Source: Atrina japonica
Taxonomy: Eukaryota > Mollusca > Bivalvia > Pterioida > Pinnidae
Direction: 5' to 3'
Length of the DNA: 64,000 nucleotides
NCBI GenBank assembly: GCA_030159075.1
Contig: BROG01000133.1
Coordinates: 398,501 to 462,500, forward strand
The position numbers were made by a program, and so were the translations under genes. The notes beneath the pieces are model-generated. The model saw only the letters and a list, made by a program, of their open reading frames with translations, was not told the origin of the DNA and searched no databases. This document shows, piece after piece, positions 23,613 through 34,747 of the stretch (positions are counted from its first letter, which is position 1; each line of letters starts with the position of its first letter).

Positions 23613-24554
23613 TAAACACAGCTAATGCCACATTAAGCCACTGTATTCTAAACTTTGGCCATCATTGATTCAAATGATAAATTCTGAAGCCATGATTACC
23701 AATTTTGTCCTAACATGGAGTCCAAGACAAAAGATTCAACCAAAAGGTCAAGGTCAAGGTCAAATATGTTAATTGACACTTAAGAATACATCAACCTAGC
23801 AACACTTAACCAAGGATTTAATTACTGTACACAGATGTTCATCTCAATTTTGTTTATTTCATTTTATTATAAAAACAATCTAAATGAATAAAGTCCTTCA
23901 TTTTATCATGTCTCTTAACTATAATTCATCCATTTTATCATGTCTCTTAATTACAAGTCATTCAGTCTGACACAGTATGTGGTATTATCCTTTTTGATAT
24001 GATACAGAAATGATACTAAATTAATGAGTTCCAATTTAAATTTTGTAACTTTATCAAGTATCGGTTCTAGCATTTGCTACAATTATATCTTTTGAAGTAC
24101 CCCACCTCAATCTTATATATGTAGAATTATGCCATAATTTTCTCAAGATCTCATCTGGTTGATAAAATATTAAATTGTCAAACTTTCTTAGATACGAGAA
24201 AGCATGAGGCAGTGATATAAAGGACATTTATGTTTTAATACACTATTTACTGTTTTTAAGTGTTTCATACAAGCATTATTTCAATCTGCCATTACTGAAG
24301 TTGTGAAAGCTATCTAATGCTACCTCTGTAACATCCTCTCTAATGCTGAGTATATTGCTGACTCATGAGCTTTATCCTTGATTTAATGTGGCAGGATTTA
24401 TTTCTTGAAATCCATGTGTGAACAAAATACCTGAATGTTTTGTGATATTGTGCTTTCCTGCTTTCTTTTGAGAGGAAGAATTGTATATTCTGGTGACAAG
24501 GCCTAACTCACATTCGATACTAAACACTGTCTCTTATATATGGTTTTTACACAT
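23613..24554. other. Single-copy AT-rich stretch
   Basis: Contains the AGGTCA triplet and a small direct repeat (CATTTTATCATGTCTCTTAA, twice in 23900-23955). Nothing else is recognised. Confidence 0.5.
23745..23762 (+). promoter_or_regulatory. Three contiguous AGGTCA half-sites
   Basis: AGGTCA occurs three times with no spacing, preceded by CCAAA. AGGTCA is the classical nuclear-receptor half-site and TCAAGGTCA the monomer site of ERR/SF-1-type receptors. Function here is only a possibility, because AGGTCA-rich dispersed repeats also occur nearby. Confidence 0.3.
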
Positions 24555-24790
24555 AGGTGAAATATTGATACCAAAATGACCTTGACCTCATATGCCATGA
24601 CCTTTTATGGTTTGACTCTCCATATCTTTGTTTTATCTCGGACAATTAGCATTACTGATATAGAGACACAAAAAATTCTAAATATTTTCTTTCTACCACA
24701 TAAAGGTCAAATCCTGATACCAAAATGACCGTGACCTCATATACCATGAACTTTTGTTTTTTGACTCTCTGTAGCTTTGTTATACATCAA
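24555..24790. repeat. Direct repeat rich in TGACCTTGACC motifs
   Basis: The segment ATACCAAAATGACC(T/G)TGACC through TTTGACTCTC occurs twice, about 145 bp apart. The second copy ends about 60 bp from the donor of the 49-bp exon. It resembles a fragment of a dispersed repeat. Confidence 0.7.
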
Positions 24791-24860
24791 TTTATAATAT
24801 CAAAAACTGTATTAGTATAAAACAATGTAAAATTCATATATATCAATCCAGTTTACTCAC

Positions 24861-24909
24861 AAGCCATAGTATCTTGGTCCCAGGCTTCAAGTATTAAGGT
24901 GTATGATCT
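24861..24909 (-). CDS. JAG: Jagged/Serrate Notch ligand, small MNNL/C2-end exon (JAG1 exon 3 equivalent)
   Basis: This 49-bp exon lies 14.4 kb upstream, in gene order, of the DSL exon. It follows a good pyrimidine tract ending ctatttcag (AG at 24910-24911) and ends at a consensus donor, gtgagtaaac (24851-24860). It translates as RSYTLILEAWDQDTMA plus one base. SYTLxxEAWD is the hallmark of the last strand of the Jagged N-terminal C2-like domain, directly upstream of the linker in the DSL exon. It starts in phase 0 and leaves one base, so the split codon T|AT (Tyr) joins the next exon in frame. JAG1 exon 3 has the same phases and is 52 bp as I recall, so this one is a codon shorter. A 60-codon open frame over 24853-25035 merely reads through this exon into intron. 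The preceding exon (most of MNNL) was not found up to 64000. Confidence 0.9.
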
Positions 24910-24911
24910 CT

Positions 24912-25483
24912 GAAATAGTGAAAAAGAAAGTCTATAAATATTTTGATGATTAAAGTTAAGAAATAATATTAAGTGAAATAAAACTAAAATAATTACTAGT
25001 AGATATAAGACCTCAGCAAAATTTAAGGCTGCCAAAATTCTGCCCGGATTTTAAGTTGTCTAACCACACACCTGACAATAATGACATGCATGTTTACTTC
25101 AAACCTTTGCTTTCCAGAACTCACATCAAAAAACCAGGTCAATTGTACTTAGTTGTTACTTAAAGACTTTATATATAATTAGCAATAACACTAAAATATC
25201 AAAGATGTAAAGATTTGCACTCAAGTAGCATATACATTTAGTACACAGTTAATTAACAAACCCTTGCTGTACCTGTGGCATACATCTTACATTTTATACA
25301 TATGTGCAGTAAAAACGCATATATATCTTGCTGAAATCCTACAAATCCTTTTGATATAAAGAACATGAAATGATCCCCTTACCCTGGCTCTCACACTATT
25401 TAAGTAATAAAAAAATCAGACAAATGTACTTTAAAGAAAAAAAATGGTTTAAATAGATTTGTTTTCAAAGCTTCAACTTTGTA
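24912..25483. other. Intron 2 sequence next to the small exon
   Basis: AT-rich. It contains the pyrimidine tract of the acceptor (TTTCTTTTTCACTATTTC on the minus strand). No further exon is seen. Confidence 0.5.
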
Positions 25484-25795
25484 CCCTTATTCAATACACA
25501 TAAATTTTACAAATACACATAGATTATGTAATACACAAACACTGTGTAATATGCAAACATTATGTTATATACAGTACACATTATGTAATAGACACACATT
25601 ATGTGATAAATACATGTACACATGTAATACACAAACATGTAATAGTCACACATGTATTACATTAACATCATGTTATACACACATAATATAATAGACACAC
25701 AGTATGTAATAAATACACATATAATACACAAACATGTTATACACAAACATTGTATAATACATACTGTGTAATACACACAAATTATCTTATTTTCC
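25484..25795. repeat. Degenerate ACACA/ATGTAATA repeat
   Basis: Irregular units of about 14-22 bp of the type ACACATTATGTAATA with ACAAACATG variants. A 70-codon threonine/cysteine-rich frame on the plus strand is an artefact. Confidence 0.85.
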
Positions 25796-25804
25796 ACACA
25801 GGCA

Positions 25805-26745
25805 AATCATAACAGAAAAGTAAAGGTAATCAAGGCAAAAGGGTAATCAAGTGAATGTGATCAAGTAAATAAGGTAATCAAATTAATAAGATAAGGTAAT
25901 CAAGTAAATAAGTCATGGTAATCAAGTAAATAAAACAAGGTAATCAAGTGAATACAACAAGGTAATCAAGTGAAGTATACAAGGTAATCAAGTGAATTAG
26001 ACAAGGTAACCAACTAAATAAGTCAAGGTAATCAAGTGAAGTATCAAAGGTAATCAAGTAAATAAGTTAAGGTGATCATGTGAATAAGTCAAGGTAACAT
26101 AACCATGTAAACAAGTCAAGGTAATCAAGTGAATAAGTCAAGGTAACATAACCATGTAAACAAGTCAAGGTAATCAAGTGAATAAGTCAAGGTAACATAA
26201 CCAAGTAAACAAGTCAAGGTAATCAAGTGAATAAGTCAAGGTAACATAACCAAGTAAACAAGTCAAGGTAATCAAGTGAATAAGTCAAGGTAACATAACC
26301 AAGTAAACAAGTCAAGGTAATCAAGTGAATAAGTCAAGGTGATCGAGTGAACAAGTCAAGATAATCAAGTGAACAAATCAAGGTAACCAAATGAACAAAA
26401 AGTCAAGGTAATCAGACAATGTTATAAAGTGATGAAGTCAGGGTGATCCAATGAATAAACCATGATAATCAAGTTAACAAGTCAAGGTAATCAAGTGAAT
26501 AAATCATGATAATCAAGTTAACAGGTCAAGGTAATTGAAGTTAACAAGATGAGGTTATTAAGTGACCATGCCATGGTAATAATGTGAAAAAATCAAGGTA
26601 ACCAAATTAACAAGTCAAAGTAATCAAGTTAACAAGTTAAGGTAATCAAGTGAACAAGTCAGGATGATCTAGTGAACAAGTTAAGGTAATCAAGTGAACA
26701 AGTCAGGATAATCTAGTGAACAAGTCAAGGTAATCAAGTGAACTC
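25805..26745. repeat. 22-bp minisatellite with 49-bp higher-order units
   Basis: The monomer is AAGGTAATCAAGTGAATAAG plus TC. In 26085-26335 a 49-bp unit (a monomer plus AAGGTAACATAACCAAGTAA variant) repeats five times almost unchanged. Confidence 0.95.
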
Positions 26746-27070
26746 TTTTCACTAAACTTTGTATCTTTAATCATGAACTGTACATAATACAGCAAAATTT
26801 AAATAATACAGATTCCAGCAAAATAAAATCAAAGGAAATTCAGCCACTGTGACAATACAATGTTTCCAATTCTAAGGAAATGGTATCACTTAACAACAAA
26901 AGTAAAAGGACTACAATTATGCAAAAAGAATGATCTACTATAAATTCAAACAACCTTTAGGATGTTCCTCTGTAAGTCTGACGCCTGTGATTATTGTCAG
27001 TCTAGATTTTTGAAATCTCATTAAGGTACAGAGACATGGTTTGGTCTGAGAACTGAAATGAAGACCTGGA
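26746..27070. other. Single-copy spacer
   Basis: AT-rich intron with nothing recognised. Confidence 0.5.
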
Positions 27071-27195
27071 AGTTTAAAGGTGAAGATAGTATAAAGGAAC
27101 TGAAAAAGTAGATTGAGATAGTATAAAGGAACTGAAAAAGTGGACTTGTAGATTGAGATAGTATAAAGGAACTGAAAAAGTGAACTTGAAGATTA
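27071..27195. repeat. Short tandem repeat of 31-43-bp units
   Basis: GATAGTATAAAGGAACTGAA plus AAAGT occurs three times, with a GGACTTGTA insert in the last interval. Confidence 0.9.
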
Positions 27196-27281
27196 AGGGA
27201 GACTGACTGAATTTGAAAAGTGGACTGTTGAATTGAGAATGGAAGGGTGCTATAGGCCTACTGACATTAATAATACACTAC

Positions 27282-27306
27282 TATATATATATATATATAT
27301 ATATAT
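27282..27306. repeat. TA microsatellite
   Basis: An uninterrupted TA run of about 12 repeats. Confidence 0.97.
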
Positions 27307-27847
27307 CCCTCACTTTATGAACTTTCAGACCAAATCCTGTGTATCCTATATTTACAATCATAACCCATGTGTATTCCCAATTTAAATCATGAATGAAATG
27401 TTGTCTGCCAATTTCTTAATCTAAAACTATTCTCCATGTTACTTGCTGTGGTGTGATTTTACAAGTTACTGTTGTAGAACTACATATTCATGTGCCAAAT
27501 TTGTAAGAACTTTGAAAACAACATGTGAAGTCATTTATTACACAATTTGGATTAAGGCCATATATCAAATGAATGGTGATTAAGAATGCCTACTGTTATG
27601 TCAGAATTTTTATGGCAAGAATGGGTTTCCATAACATGGATAATGATCTGTTTGAGGATGCCAAAAACTGTTGTTTCCAACAAGTATCTAGTTTCCAACA
27701 AGTTGTTAGCAAATTAGTTTAACAGGAATCAAGCCATTTTTTAAGTGCGCCACTTCTTACATATAGAGAGGCAAAACACAAAAAATGATGTAGATGATAA
27801 ATACTACATTCTACACACAACGAAGATGATTACTTATTGACTCTTTG
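27307..27847. other. Single-copy spacer
   Basis: AT-rich intron with nothing recognised. Confidence 0.5.
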
Positions 27848-28073
27848 TTAACTCCTCACATCCTGTGGTCACATTTAGACTCATCCAAATCAACAGAGAG
27901 CATGGCCTACTGTCATAATTCATCACATCCTGTGGTCACATTTAGACTCATAAAAATCAACAGAGAGCATGGCCTACTGTCATAATTCATCACACCCTGT
28001 GGTCACATTTAGACTCATCCAAATCAACAAATAGCAATGGCCTACTGTCACATTTCAGGAGTAAACAAGTCAA
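27848..28073 (-). mobile_element. TTAA-ended element with internal 67-bp triplication
   Basis: The outer ends are those of the 91-bp family (TTAACTCCTCACATCCTGTG to TTCAGGAGTAAACAAGTCAA, last TTAA degraded). The interior segment CACATCCTGTGG to ATAATTCAT (67 bp) occurs three times, starting at 27857, 27924 and 27991. The total of 226 bp equals 91 + 2x67 + 1, and the extra base is visible in the third unit (GCAATGG against GCATGG). Confidence 0.88.
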
Positions 28074-28361
28074 TATTACAGGTGAGGTTTTGCAGTATTT
28101 AGATTCAAAATCATGTACTCCCAAATTCTGACAGTGGACTTCACTATTCTTTGAAATGGGTGAGTTCAAATGCAGCTACACTGGGGCCAATGAGTTAACA
28201 ATTGTATTATATACTATAATACTTTTCTACTATATTTACCTTGACTATACTGAAGTACTGATATTTTTATCAAGGTACATCAAGAGATAAACATAGTCAT
28301 GGAAGTAAACATCTATGTAAGTATGATTCTAAATTTAAGTTGACCAGAGTGTTTTAGGCAG
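28074..28361. other. Single-copy spacer
   Basis: AT-rich intron with nothing recognised. Confidence 0.4.
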
Positions 28362-28550
28362 GGATGGATCCAGGATTTCATGTTAGAGGGCCACAATCTT
28401 TGAATATACTTACCATATGAAGTGAGAAAATTATGCTAATTTTTTATTAATTTTCTACCTTTTTATAAAGTTTTTAAGGTTTTACACATTGTTTGCTAAC
28501 TGTTGGAGGGCACAACCCTAATGGATCCAAGCCCTATTAGGTATTTTAGG
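28362..28550. mobile_element. Possible small element with GGATCC-containing ends
   Basis: The left edge GGGATGGATCCAGGATTT and the right edge GGAGGGCACAACCC-TAATGGATCC are weakly inverted. A similar start (GGGGTGGATTCAGGATTT) occurs at 55330, suggesting a dispersed family. The boundaries are uncertain. Confidence 0.35.
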
Positions 28551-28734
28551 GGAATGCAGAAGAGAGGTCACAATATGACCTTGGGGACAATGACCTTGTT
28601 TGTTTTCAATTGGACCATTATCAATTACATCCAGCATGACTGTATCAGATGACATGTGTTGATCTGTATTTGGGCAATAAAACACTTAAATTTCAAGATA
28701 AAATCCCCATCCCATGTTATCAATAAATTTACTA

Positions 28735-29200
28735 ACTAGTCCCAGACTATTTATATGTATCTATTAACTAGTGCCAGGTTTTTAATACATCTATTATATG
28801 CTCCCAGATTATTCAAGTACATCTATCAGCTAGTCCTAGATTATTAATGTATCTGTCATCTAGATCCAGGTTATTGACATCAATGCATCTATCAACCAGT
28901 CCTGGGTTATAAATATATCTATCATCTAGGCTAATACTATCAATTAACTCATCAACCGCGAAAAAACAATGGACTCTTCTGTAAATCAATGACTTAGACC
29001 AGTCCAGATGTGGCTTTATGGGTGAATGAGTTTATATCATATGATCTGAGACTACTAATATCTATCAATTAGTCCAAGGTAATACATATCTATCAGCTAG
29101 TCCAAACTTATACATCTGTCATCTAGTCCAAGGTCATTAATATGTTTACATTTATGAAATATTTCCAGGTTATTGATACATTTATCATTTACTCAGAAGT
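28735..29200. repeat. Degenerate 35-40-bp tandem repeat, interrupted by a TTAA element
   Basis: Loosely repeated units of the type CTATCA(A/G)CTAGTCC(A/C)AGGTT plus ATTAATACAT. The array is split by the element at 28944-29034. Confidence 0.8.
28944..29034 (+). mobile_element. TTAA-ended 91-bp element, copy 5
   Basis: 91 bp from TTAACTCATCAACCGCG to GGGTGAATGAGTTTA. It is inserted in the surrounding degenerate repeat, so it is younger than that array. Confidence 0.85.
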
Positions 29201-29264
29201 TCTAAGACACTAATCTCCATGTTAAAGTTAAACAATGTTAACACCATTCATCTGCTACAATAAC

Positions 29265-30070
29265 ACCTACCTCTACTTTTAGAACACCCATCACATACCT
29301 CTACTTTTAGAACATCACTCACCTACCTCTACTTTTAGAACACTAGTCACCTACCTCTACTTTTAGAACACCAGTCACCAACCTCTACTTTTAGAACACC
29401 CATCACATACCTCTACTTTTAGAACACCAGTCACCTACCTCTACTTTTAGAACACCCATCACCTACCTCTACTTTTAGAACACCAGTCACCAACCTCTAC
29501 TTTTAGAACATCCATCACATACCTCTACTTTTAGAACACCAGTCACCAACCTCTACTTTTAGAACACCCATCACATACCTCTACTTTTAGAACACCAGTC
29601 ACCTACCTCTACTCTTAGAACACCAGTCACCTACCTCTACTTTTAGAACACCAGTTACTGACCTAGCACCAGCTACTAAAACACCTATATCCACTTTTAG
29701 AACACCATTCACTTTCCAATTACTCTGCTACTACAACACCTACCTCTACTTTTAGAACAACAGTAACCTACCTAGCACGTGCTACTAAAACACCTCTATC
29801 CACTTTTAAAACACCATTTACCTACCTAGTACCTGTTACTAAAACACCTATCTCCACTTTAAGAACAACAGTTACCTACCAATCACCTGCTACAAAAACA
29901 CCTATCGCCATATTTTGAACACCTGTCACTTACCAATCAAATGCTACTAAAACACCTATCTCCACTCGTAGAATACTAGTTACCTAGCACCTGCTATTAA
30001 AACACCTACCTTCAATTTTAGAACACCTGTAACTTACCAATTACCTGCTATTAAAAACACCAGGACCTCC
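29265..30070. repeat. 28-bp minisatellite grading into degenerate units
   Basis: 29265-29670 holds regular units ACCTCTACTTTTAGAACACC plus AGTCACCT or CATCACAT. From 29670 to 30070 units are longer and diverged (CTGCTACTAAAACACCTA). Confidence 0.94.
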
Positions 30071-30340
30071 ACTTTTTGAACACCATTAACCTACTTATTA
30101 CTTGCTAATACCCATTCTAGAACACCAGTAACCTACTTATTACTTGCTAATACCCATTCTAGAACACCAGTAACCTACTTATTACTTGCTAATACCCATT
30201 CTAGAACACCAGTAACCTACTTATTACTTGCTAATACCCATTCTAGAACACCAGTAACCTACTTATTACTTGCTAATACCCATTCTAGAACACCAGTAAC
30301 CTACTTATTACTTGCTAATACCCATTCTAGAACACCAATC
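30071..30340. repeat. 42-bp minisatellite, near-identical units
   Basis: Six units of CTAATACCCATTCTAGAACA with CCAGTAACCTACTTATTACT. Five are identical as far as I can see, so this is a recent expansion growing out of the older 28-bp array. Confidence 0.95.
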
Positions 30341-31069
30341 ATTATAACCTTTAACCACAGCCATTCCTGTTATCATTTTATCTTTGGACCTTTACATTTG
30401 GTATTATACATGTATTACTATGTCCCATAATTGATACTATAAAAATTCATTACTGAAAAAATATCCATATGTCCACTACTGAATCATAAAATTTCCATTA
30501 AGATTTAAACGATTTACTTTTCCCATGAAAACTGACAAGATAAATACCTCAACTATGACACTGCAAAATAGCTCAATGATACTTGAAATTCTTTTTCAAG
30601 GAATGTTTTCTTTTCTGACTGCATTTAGTTTTCAATTTGTAAAGTTCAATTGATCCGAGTGTTTTAATGAAATATTACACAGTGTATTTCCAAGATTCAA
30701 GTGTTTGAGAATTATCTAAATAAAGTTGTACAATCTTAGGGTCAACTGCAATAAAAAATCTACAGCAGGGTTTGTTTACAAGGAAACAAAAGCCAAAATC
30801 CACTTGAGTTTGTTTAAAGTTTACAGAAACAGAAATTTTTGTAATTTAACTTAAGTAATGCTGACTACAGATTACATGTTAACACACAGGTGCACTTGCT
30901 TTATGCAGAAAATAGCTCAGGGGGTAAAAGTTTATCAGATTACAAAAAATGCAATTCCAAAATTAAATACAATCAAAGACCCTTCACAGAGTACACTGAA
31001 CGGTAACTAGATCTCTTAAAAATAGAGAGAACTGTTGTCATTAAGGCATTTTTGTATAGAATAAACAAA
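30341..31069. other. Single-copy stretch with a tRNA-like A box
   Basis: AT-rich. TAGCTCAGGGGGTAAAAG at about 30913-30930 resembles a pol III A box and is followed by a poor B-box match (GCAATTCCAAAAT). It could be an eroded tRNA-derived element. No tRNA gene can be supported. Confidence 0.3.
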
Positions 31070-31345
31070 GCGATAGATGATAGTCAACAGCATCATAATA
31101 CACAAAATGATAGATAAAGATCAGAGATGATAGTCAAAAGCATCATGATATGCAAAACGATAGACAAAGATCATGATATGCAAAACGATAGACAAAGATC
31201 ACAGATGATAGTCAAAAGCATCATGATATGCAAAACGATAGACAAAGATCACAGATGATAGTCAAAAGCATCATGATATGCAAAACGATAGACAAAGATC
31301 ACAGATGATAGTCAAACACATCATGATACACAAAACGATAGATAG
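31070..31345. repeat. 50-bp minisatellite
   Basis: About 5.5 units of AGATGATAGTCAAAAGCATC then ATGATATGCAAAACGATAGA and CAAAGATCAC. The central units are nearly identical, and one unit lacks its first part. Confidence 0.95.
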
Positions 31346-31538
31346 TTTGTCTTCTAGTGGCAAGTTACAATGTATGTAAAAGCAGAAGCTTAAACAAATG
31401 TAAAATTGCCTACTATATACTTGGTATGCCCCTCAATCAAATATAAGGAAGTATTGTTTTTGTCTGTCTGTCATCTACAACTTAGACTTTCTGTATGAAA
31501 TCCAACAAGTGAGTATTTGACTAAATTATAGAGAATAA

Positions 31539-31635
31539 AGTACGTGATCTGTAAGGTATGTGATCTGTAAGGTACGTGATCTATAAGGTATGTGATCTGT
31601 AAGGTATGTGATCTGTAAGGTACCTGATCTGTAAT
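31539..31635. repeat. 16-bp tandem repeat
   Basis: Six units of GTA(C/T)GTGATCTGTAAG. Confidence 0.95.
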
Positions 31636-33035
31636 TATAACAAATGCTTGAAAAAATGTCCAAAACTAGAAATGTATGTGTAGTTCCATGAAAAAAAAAT
31701 TGAAGGCATCAATATGTACATATGTACATATCTACTCAAAAGAATTCAAGAGCATATTGCCTTAAAGAATGAAAACTGAACAAAATGTGAGATTCTACCT
31801 TCAGTAAATGTTGTACAATAGAGAAGAATAGATACTCTCTCTCTCTCTCTCTCTCTTAAAGTAGTGAAACCTCCAAGAACACAACAATGCACATTACAAG
31901 GTGCTCTGTATAGGGATATACTGATATATGAGCATTCCATCTCTTTCATATCATTGCCCATAAAGTATGCAATAGGGAGTAAATAAATCATGGGGTAAAT
32001 TCTTTAGGTCCAGCAGAGGTAAAGTAAAGTTTAGAGACCTCTGATCTATCTCTCTCTATAAACCTGATTGATCTTTTTTTGACGTGTGACTTATTTAGGA
32101 AGATATAAAACCATAGAATTTAAATACTGTCCTAATTTGGCTCAGTGGTGGTCAGAGAAATAAGAGATAAGATGTTATTTTAGCTGTCTGTATCTATCTT
32201 ATCTGTATCATTGATTGTTCCATATAGGGGGTCTTCAACCAATCAGATGAGGGCTGCCAACAGAGTATGTATAACATATACTCCATCAATTCTGATCAGA
32301 AGCCGTTAATCAACGTGATAGGAAGTTGCTGTTTTGTTTTGTAAAAAATAGTTAAAAGTGGCTTACAGGATAAACAAGTACATTAGACAACTGTTAATTA
32401 ACCTTGTATGGTTCATGAACTAAACTATGTAGATTTATTGACTAAAATATGTATCTGAGCCAAAAATTAGGCCTCCTTCTGGCACACAAGTATCTATAAG
32501 CTAGTATCAGCAGTTCCGCATAGGAGAAACCCTATTACATAATGATGATTTGAAAATAGGATCTTAATTATCTCCAACTTAAGTTGAAATACAAAAATGT
32601 TTGTATGAAATTTCCCATATTTATAGAATCTAAATTGTATACAATATTGTGTTTTAGTAGCAAAATATCCTTTTAATAAATAATCTTAATACCAAAAAAT
32701 ATATATATAAGTAAAAAACTGTATCTATATAAACATGGTATATGCTGCAACTATATCAAGATTCAGTATGTTACTCCTTATCAGGAATCACAGTGAAGGG
32801 GGAGGGAGTCCACATCAAATCTCATGTGGAAAATGTTCTTTCACTTAACCTATAAAATGAACATTTTAAAGTTAAACATCTAAATTATGTGATCCATTGT
32901 TATCATTTTTTGTTTTGTTTTTTGGTCACGGTAGCAATAAAATTACTAATTTTCTAATTCTCATGTCATACTACAGAATTCAAAATAGTTTCAAGATGTT
33001 CATATTTCTTAAAAGTCTTTATTCTAACTGAAAAT
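31636..33035. other. Single-copy AT-rich stretch
   Basis: Contains a short CT run (31836-31856). The segment 32227-32275 (GGGCTGCCAACAGAGTATGT) has a faint counterpart at 61170-61190 (GGGCTGGCAAACAGAGTAAA). No gene is recognised. Confidence 0.45.
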
Positions 33036-33315
33036 GACTGGTGGTTTAGTGGTAGAGTAATTGAAAGGTCCCAGGAACAATTCCTAGCATCAGGTCATTG
33101 GGTTACCACGGGATACAAAAAGTGAATGCCACAGGTCTTCTGGGTGAGACTTAAAACTGAGGTCTCGTGTCATGGATGGCACTTTAAAGAACCCTCACTG
33201 TATAATTCTTGTCAGTCTATAGCACAAGTCAAAATTTGTGGCACTTCACCTACAGCAGCTGACATCTCTATACAAGTGGACAATATAATTGCTGACGAGA
33301 CATAAACAAACAATA
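33036..33315 (+). mobile_element. tRNA-derived SINE with a different head but shared body
   Basis: The head has A box TGGTTTAGTGGTAGAG and a weakened B box GGAACAATTCC. The body contains TTTAAAGAACCCTCACTG (33183-33200) and CAAGTCAAAATTTGTGGCAC, then ATCTCTATACAAGTGGA and a tail ending ATAAACAAACAAT. Body and tail align with the minus-strand SINEs at 17368-17743 and 35638-36006, while the tRNA head is of another type. Confidence 0.82.
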
Positions 33316-33977
33316 CATTTTGCAACAGGATAATATTTCCTATTTCCAAGTCATTTTCTGGAGAAATCCTTTATTTCTGTATGGTTCATAATTAGATCCA
33401 TTCAGCTCACATGTAAATGAACTATCTTTTGGTATCCCACTCCACCTTAACATATTAAATCTAATTAATTCTTACATAAAACAGCTAACATCATTCTTTG
33501 TGTGAAAGACAGAATCTAATGAATACAGACATGTAAAATTAAATTTTGATTTAATATACTAAAGCTTTCAGACAAAACTGAACATGGCTGAACAAAATTA
33601 TCGTTCTGAAATTTATGATGATGTGAAGAAAAAAATGAACAACTTCACAAGGCAGTGACAAATATCATGCAAATGAAGACACTTTTATGCCTCAAAAAGT
33701 TAATACCTTGAACTGAAATAGATGTAGATCATCTGAGATCTGTCACTCATCATGTAATTGTTTACTATTCAATTTTCCCTTAATTGTCAAGTAAACTGTC
33801 AGGAGTTGTAAAACATAAAAAACTGAAATATAAGCTAGGTCTGCAGTAGTCGATTGATTTTGCCTAAAAACCAAAATGGGGGATTTTTTCAACATCAGGT
33901 TAAGCAATTCATTCAAAAATGAAAAAAAAAATATATGTGACCCAATCAACCAACATACAAAGTGAAGTCTCAACCAA
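33316..33977. other. Single-copy spacer
   Basis: AT-rich intron with nothing recognised. An 84-codon minus-strand frame at 33743-33997 has no identifiable domain. Confidence 0.45.
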
Positions 33978-34068
33978 GACATTTTCTTTTGGCACATTTG
34001 GGCTGGTCAAAGGCATAAATCATTGATTTATAGAAAAGTCTATTGTTTTTCAAGTGTTGATGGGTTAA
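33978..34068 (-). mobile_element. TTAA-ended 91-bp element, copy 6 (left end eroded)
   Basis: The right two-thirds match the family (TCATTGATTTATAGAAAAGT, CTATTGTTTTTCAAGTGTTG, ATGGGTTAA). The left end is unrecognisable. Confidence 0.65.
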
Positions 34069-34101
34069 TGATTAACTTCAATTGATTTGTTTTGCCCTAT
34101 A

Positions 34102-34747
34102 TACAGTAAAACTTGCATTAAAGGTCATCTCTGTATAAAAGGCACCTGCCTATAAAATAAAGGTCATTCAAACATAACATTTGTTAACTTTTTATAATGA
34201 ATAAATCCTTTTATAGAGGACACCTGTCTACAACAGCTACTTTTTTCTGCTCCTTGAGTGGCCTTTATACAGTACAACTTGAATATAACAACCTCAATTT
34301 GTACAAATTCATGAACATAGAGAATCAATAGATAATCCCTGACCACACCTTTATATATTAGTTTAAAACAACTTTATAACAAATTTTATATAACGAATTG
34401 TTGCCTATAACAAACCAATATCCATGTCCCCTGATGTCCTAACCAACATCTTTTTTAATATTATAACAAAGTGATCAATATTATTAAAACAAAAGTCATT
34501 TGTTCACTCTGTCGACAATCATAAGTAGGCCTAATCCCTGATTAAATAAGTAAAAATTGACAAAATTGTGTTTTCTTTTTACTTACTAGGAAATTTCCTG
34601 TTAACTCTGCATTAAGAGTTTTTTTTTCTTATTGGATTGCAATTGTAACCCTTTAGCCCACTTCACAGTAACTATATAACGAACTGTCCTCATAATAAAT
34701 TGACAAATGAGATACCTTGAAATTTCTTACATATGGGTTTTACTGTA
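34102..34747. mobile_element. CAGTAAAAC-ended TIR element, possibly nested
   Basis: The ends are TACAGTAAAAC (34102-34112) and GTTTTACTGTA (34737-34747), an 11-bp perfect inverted pair with TA at the edges. An internal TACAGTACAACTTG (34271) starts a second block rich in TATAACAA/TATAACGAA motifs, so two related elements may be nested or joined. No transposase frame is visible. Confidence 0.6.

Larger units (their letters stand above)
10427..24860 (-). other. JAG: Jagged/Serrate intron 3 (complete)
   Basis: This 14,434-bp intron is bounded by GTGAGT at 24855-24860 and the acceptor AG at 10427-10428. It contains a 1.7-kb minisatellite, a 1-kb 15-bp array, a 30-bp array split by a SINE, two paired fold-back elements, three TTAA-ended 91-bp elements and a CpG-retaining stretch. 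No further exon was recognised inside it. Confidence 0.85.

Noticed and set aside
24853..25035. A 60-codon minus-strand protein
   Set aside because: Only RSYTLILEAWDQDTMA is exonic. The rest reads intron across the acceptor and the donor.
33036..33100. A genuine tRNA gene
   Set aside because: It has A- and B-box-like motifs, but no closed cloverleaf with a matching acceptor stem, and it is followed by the SINE body.
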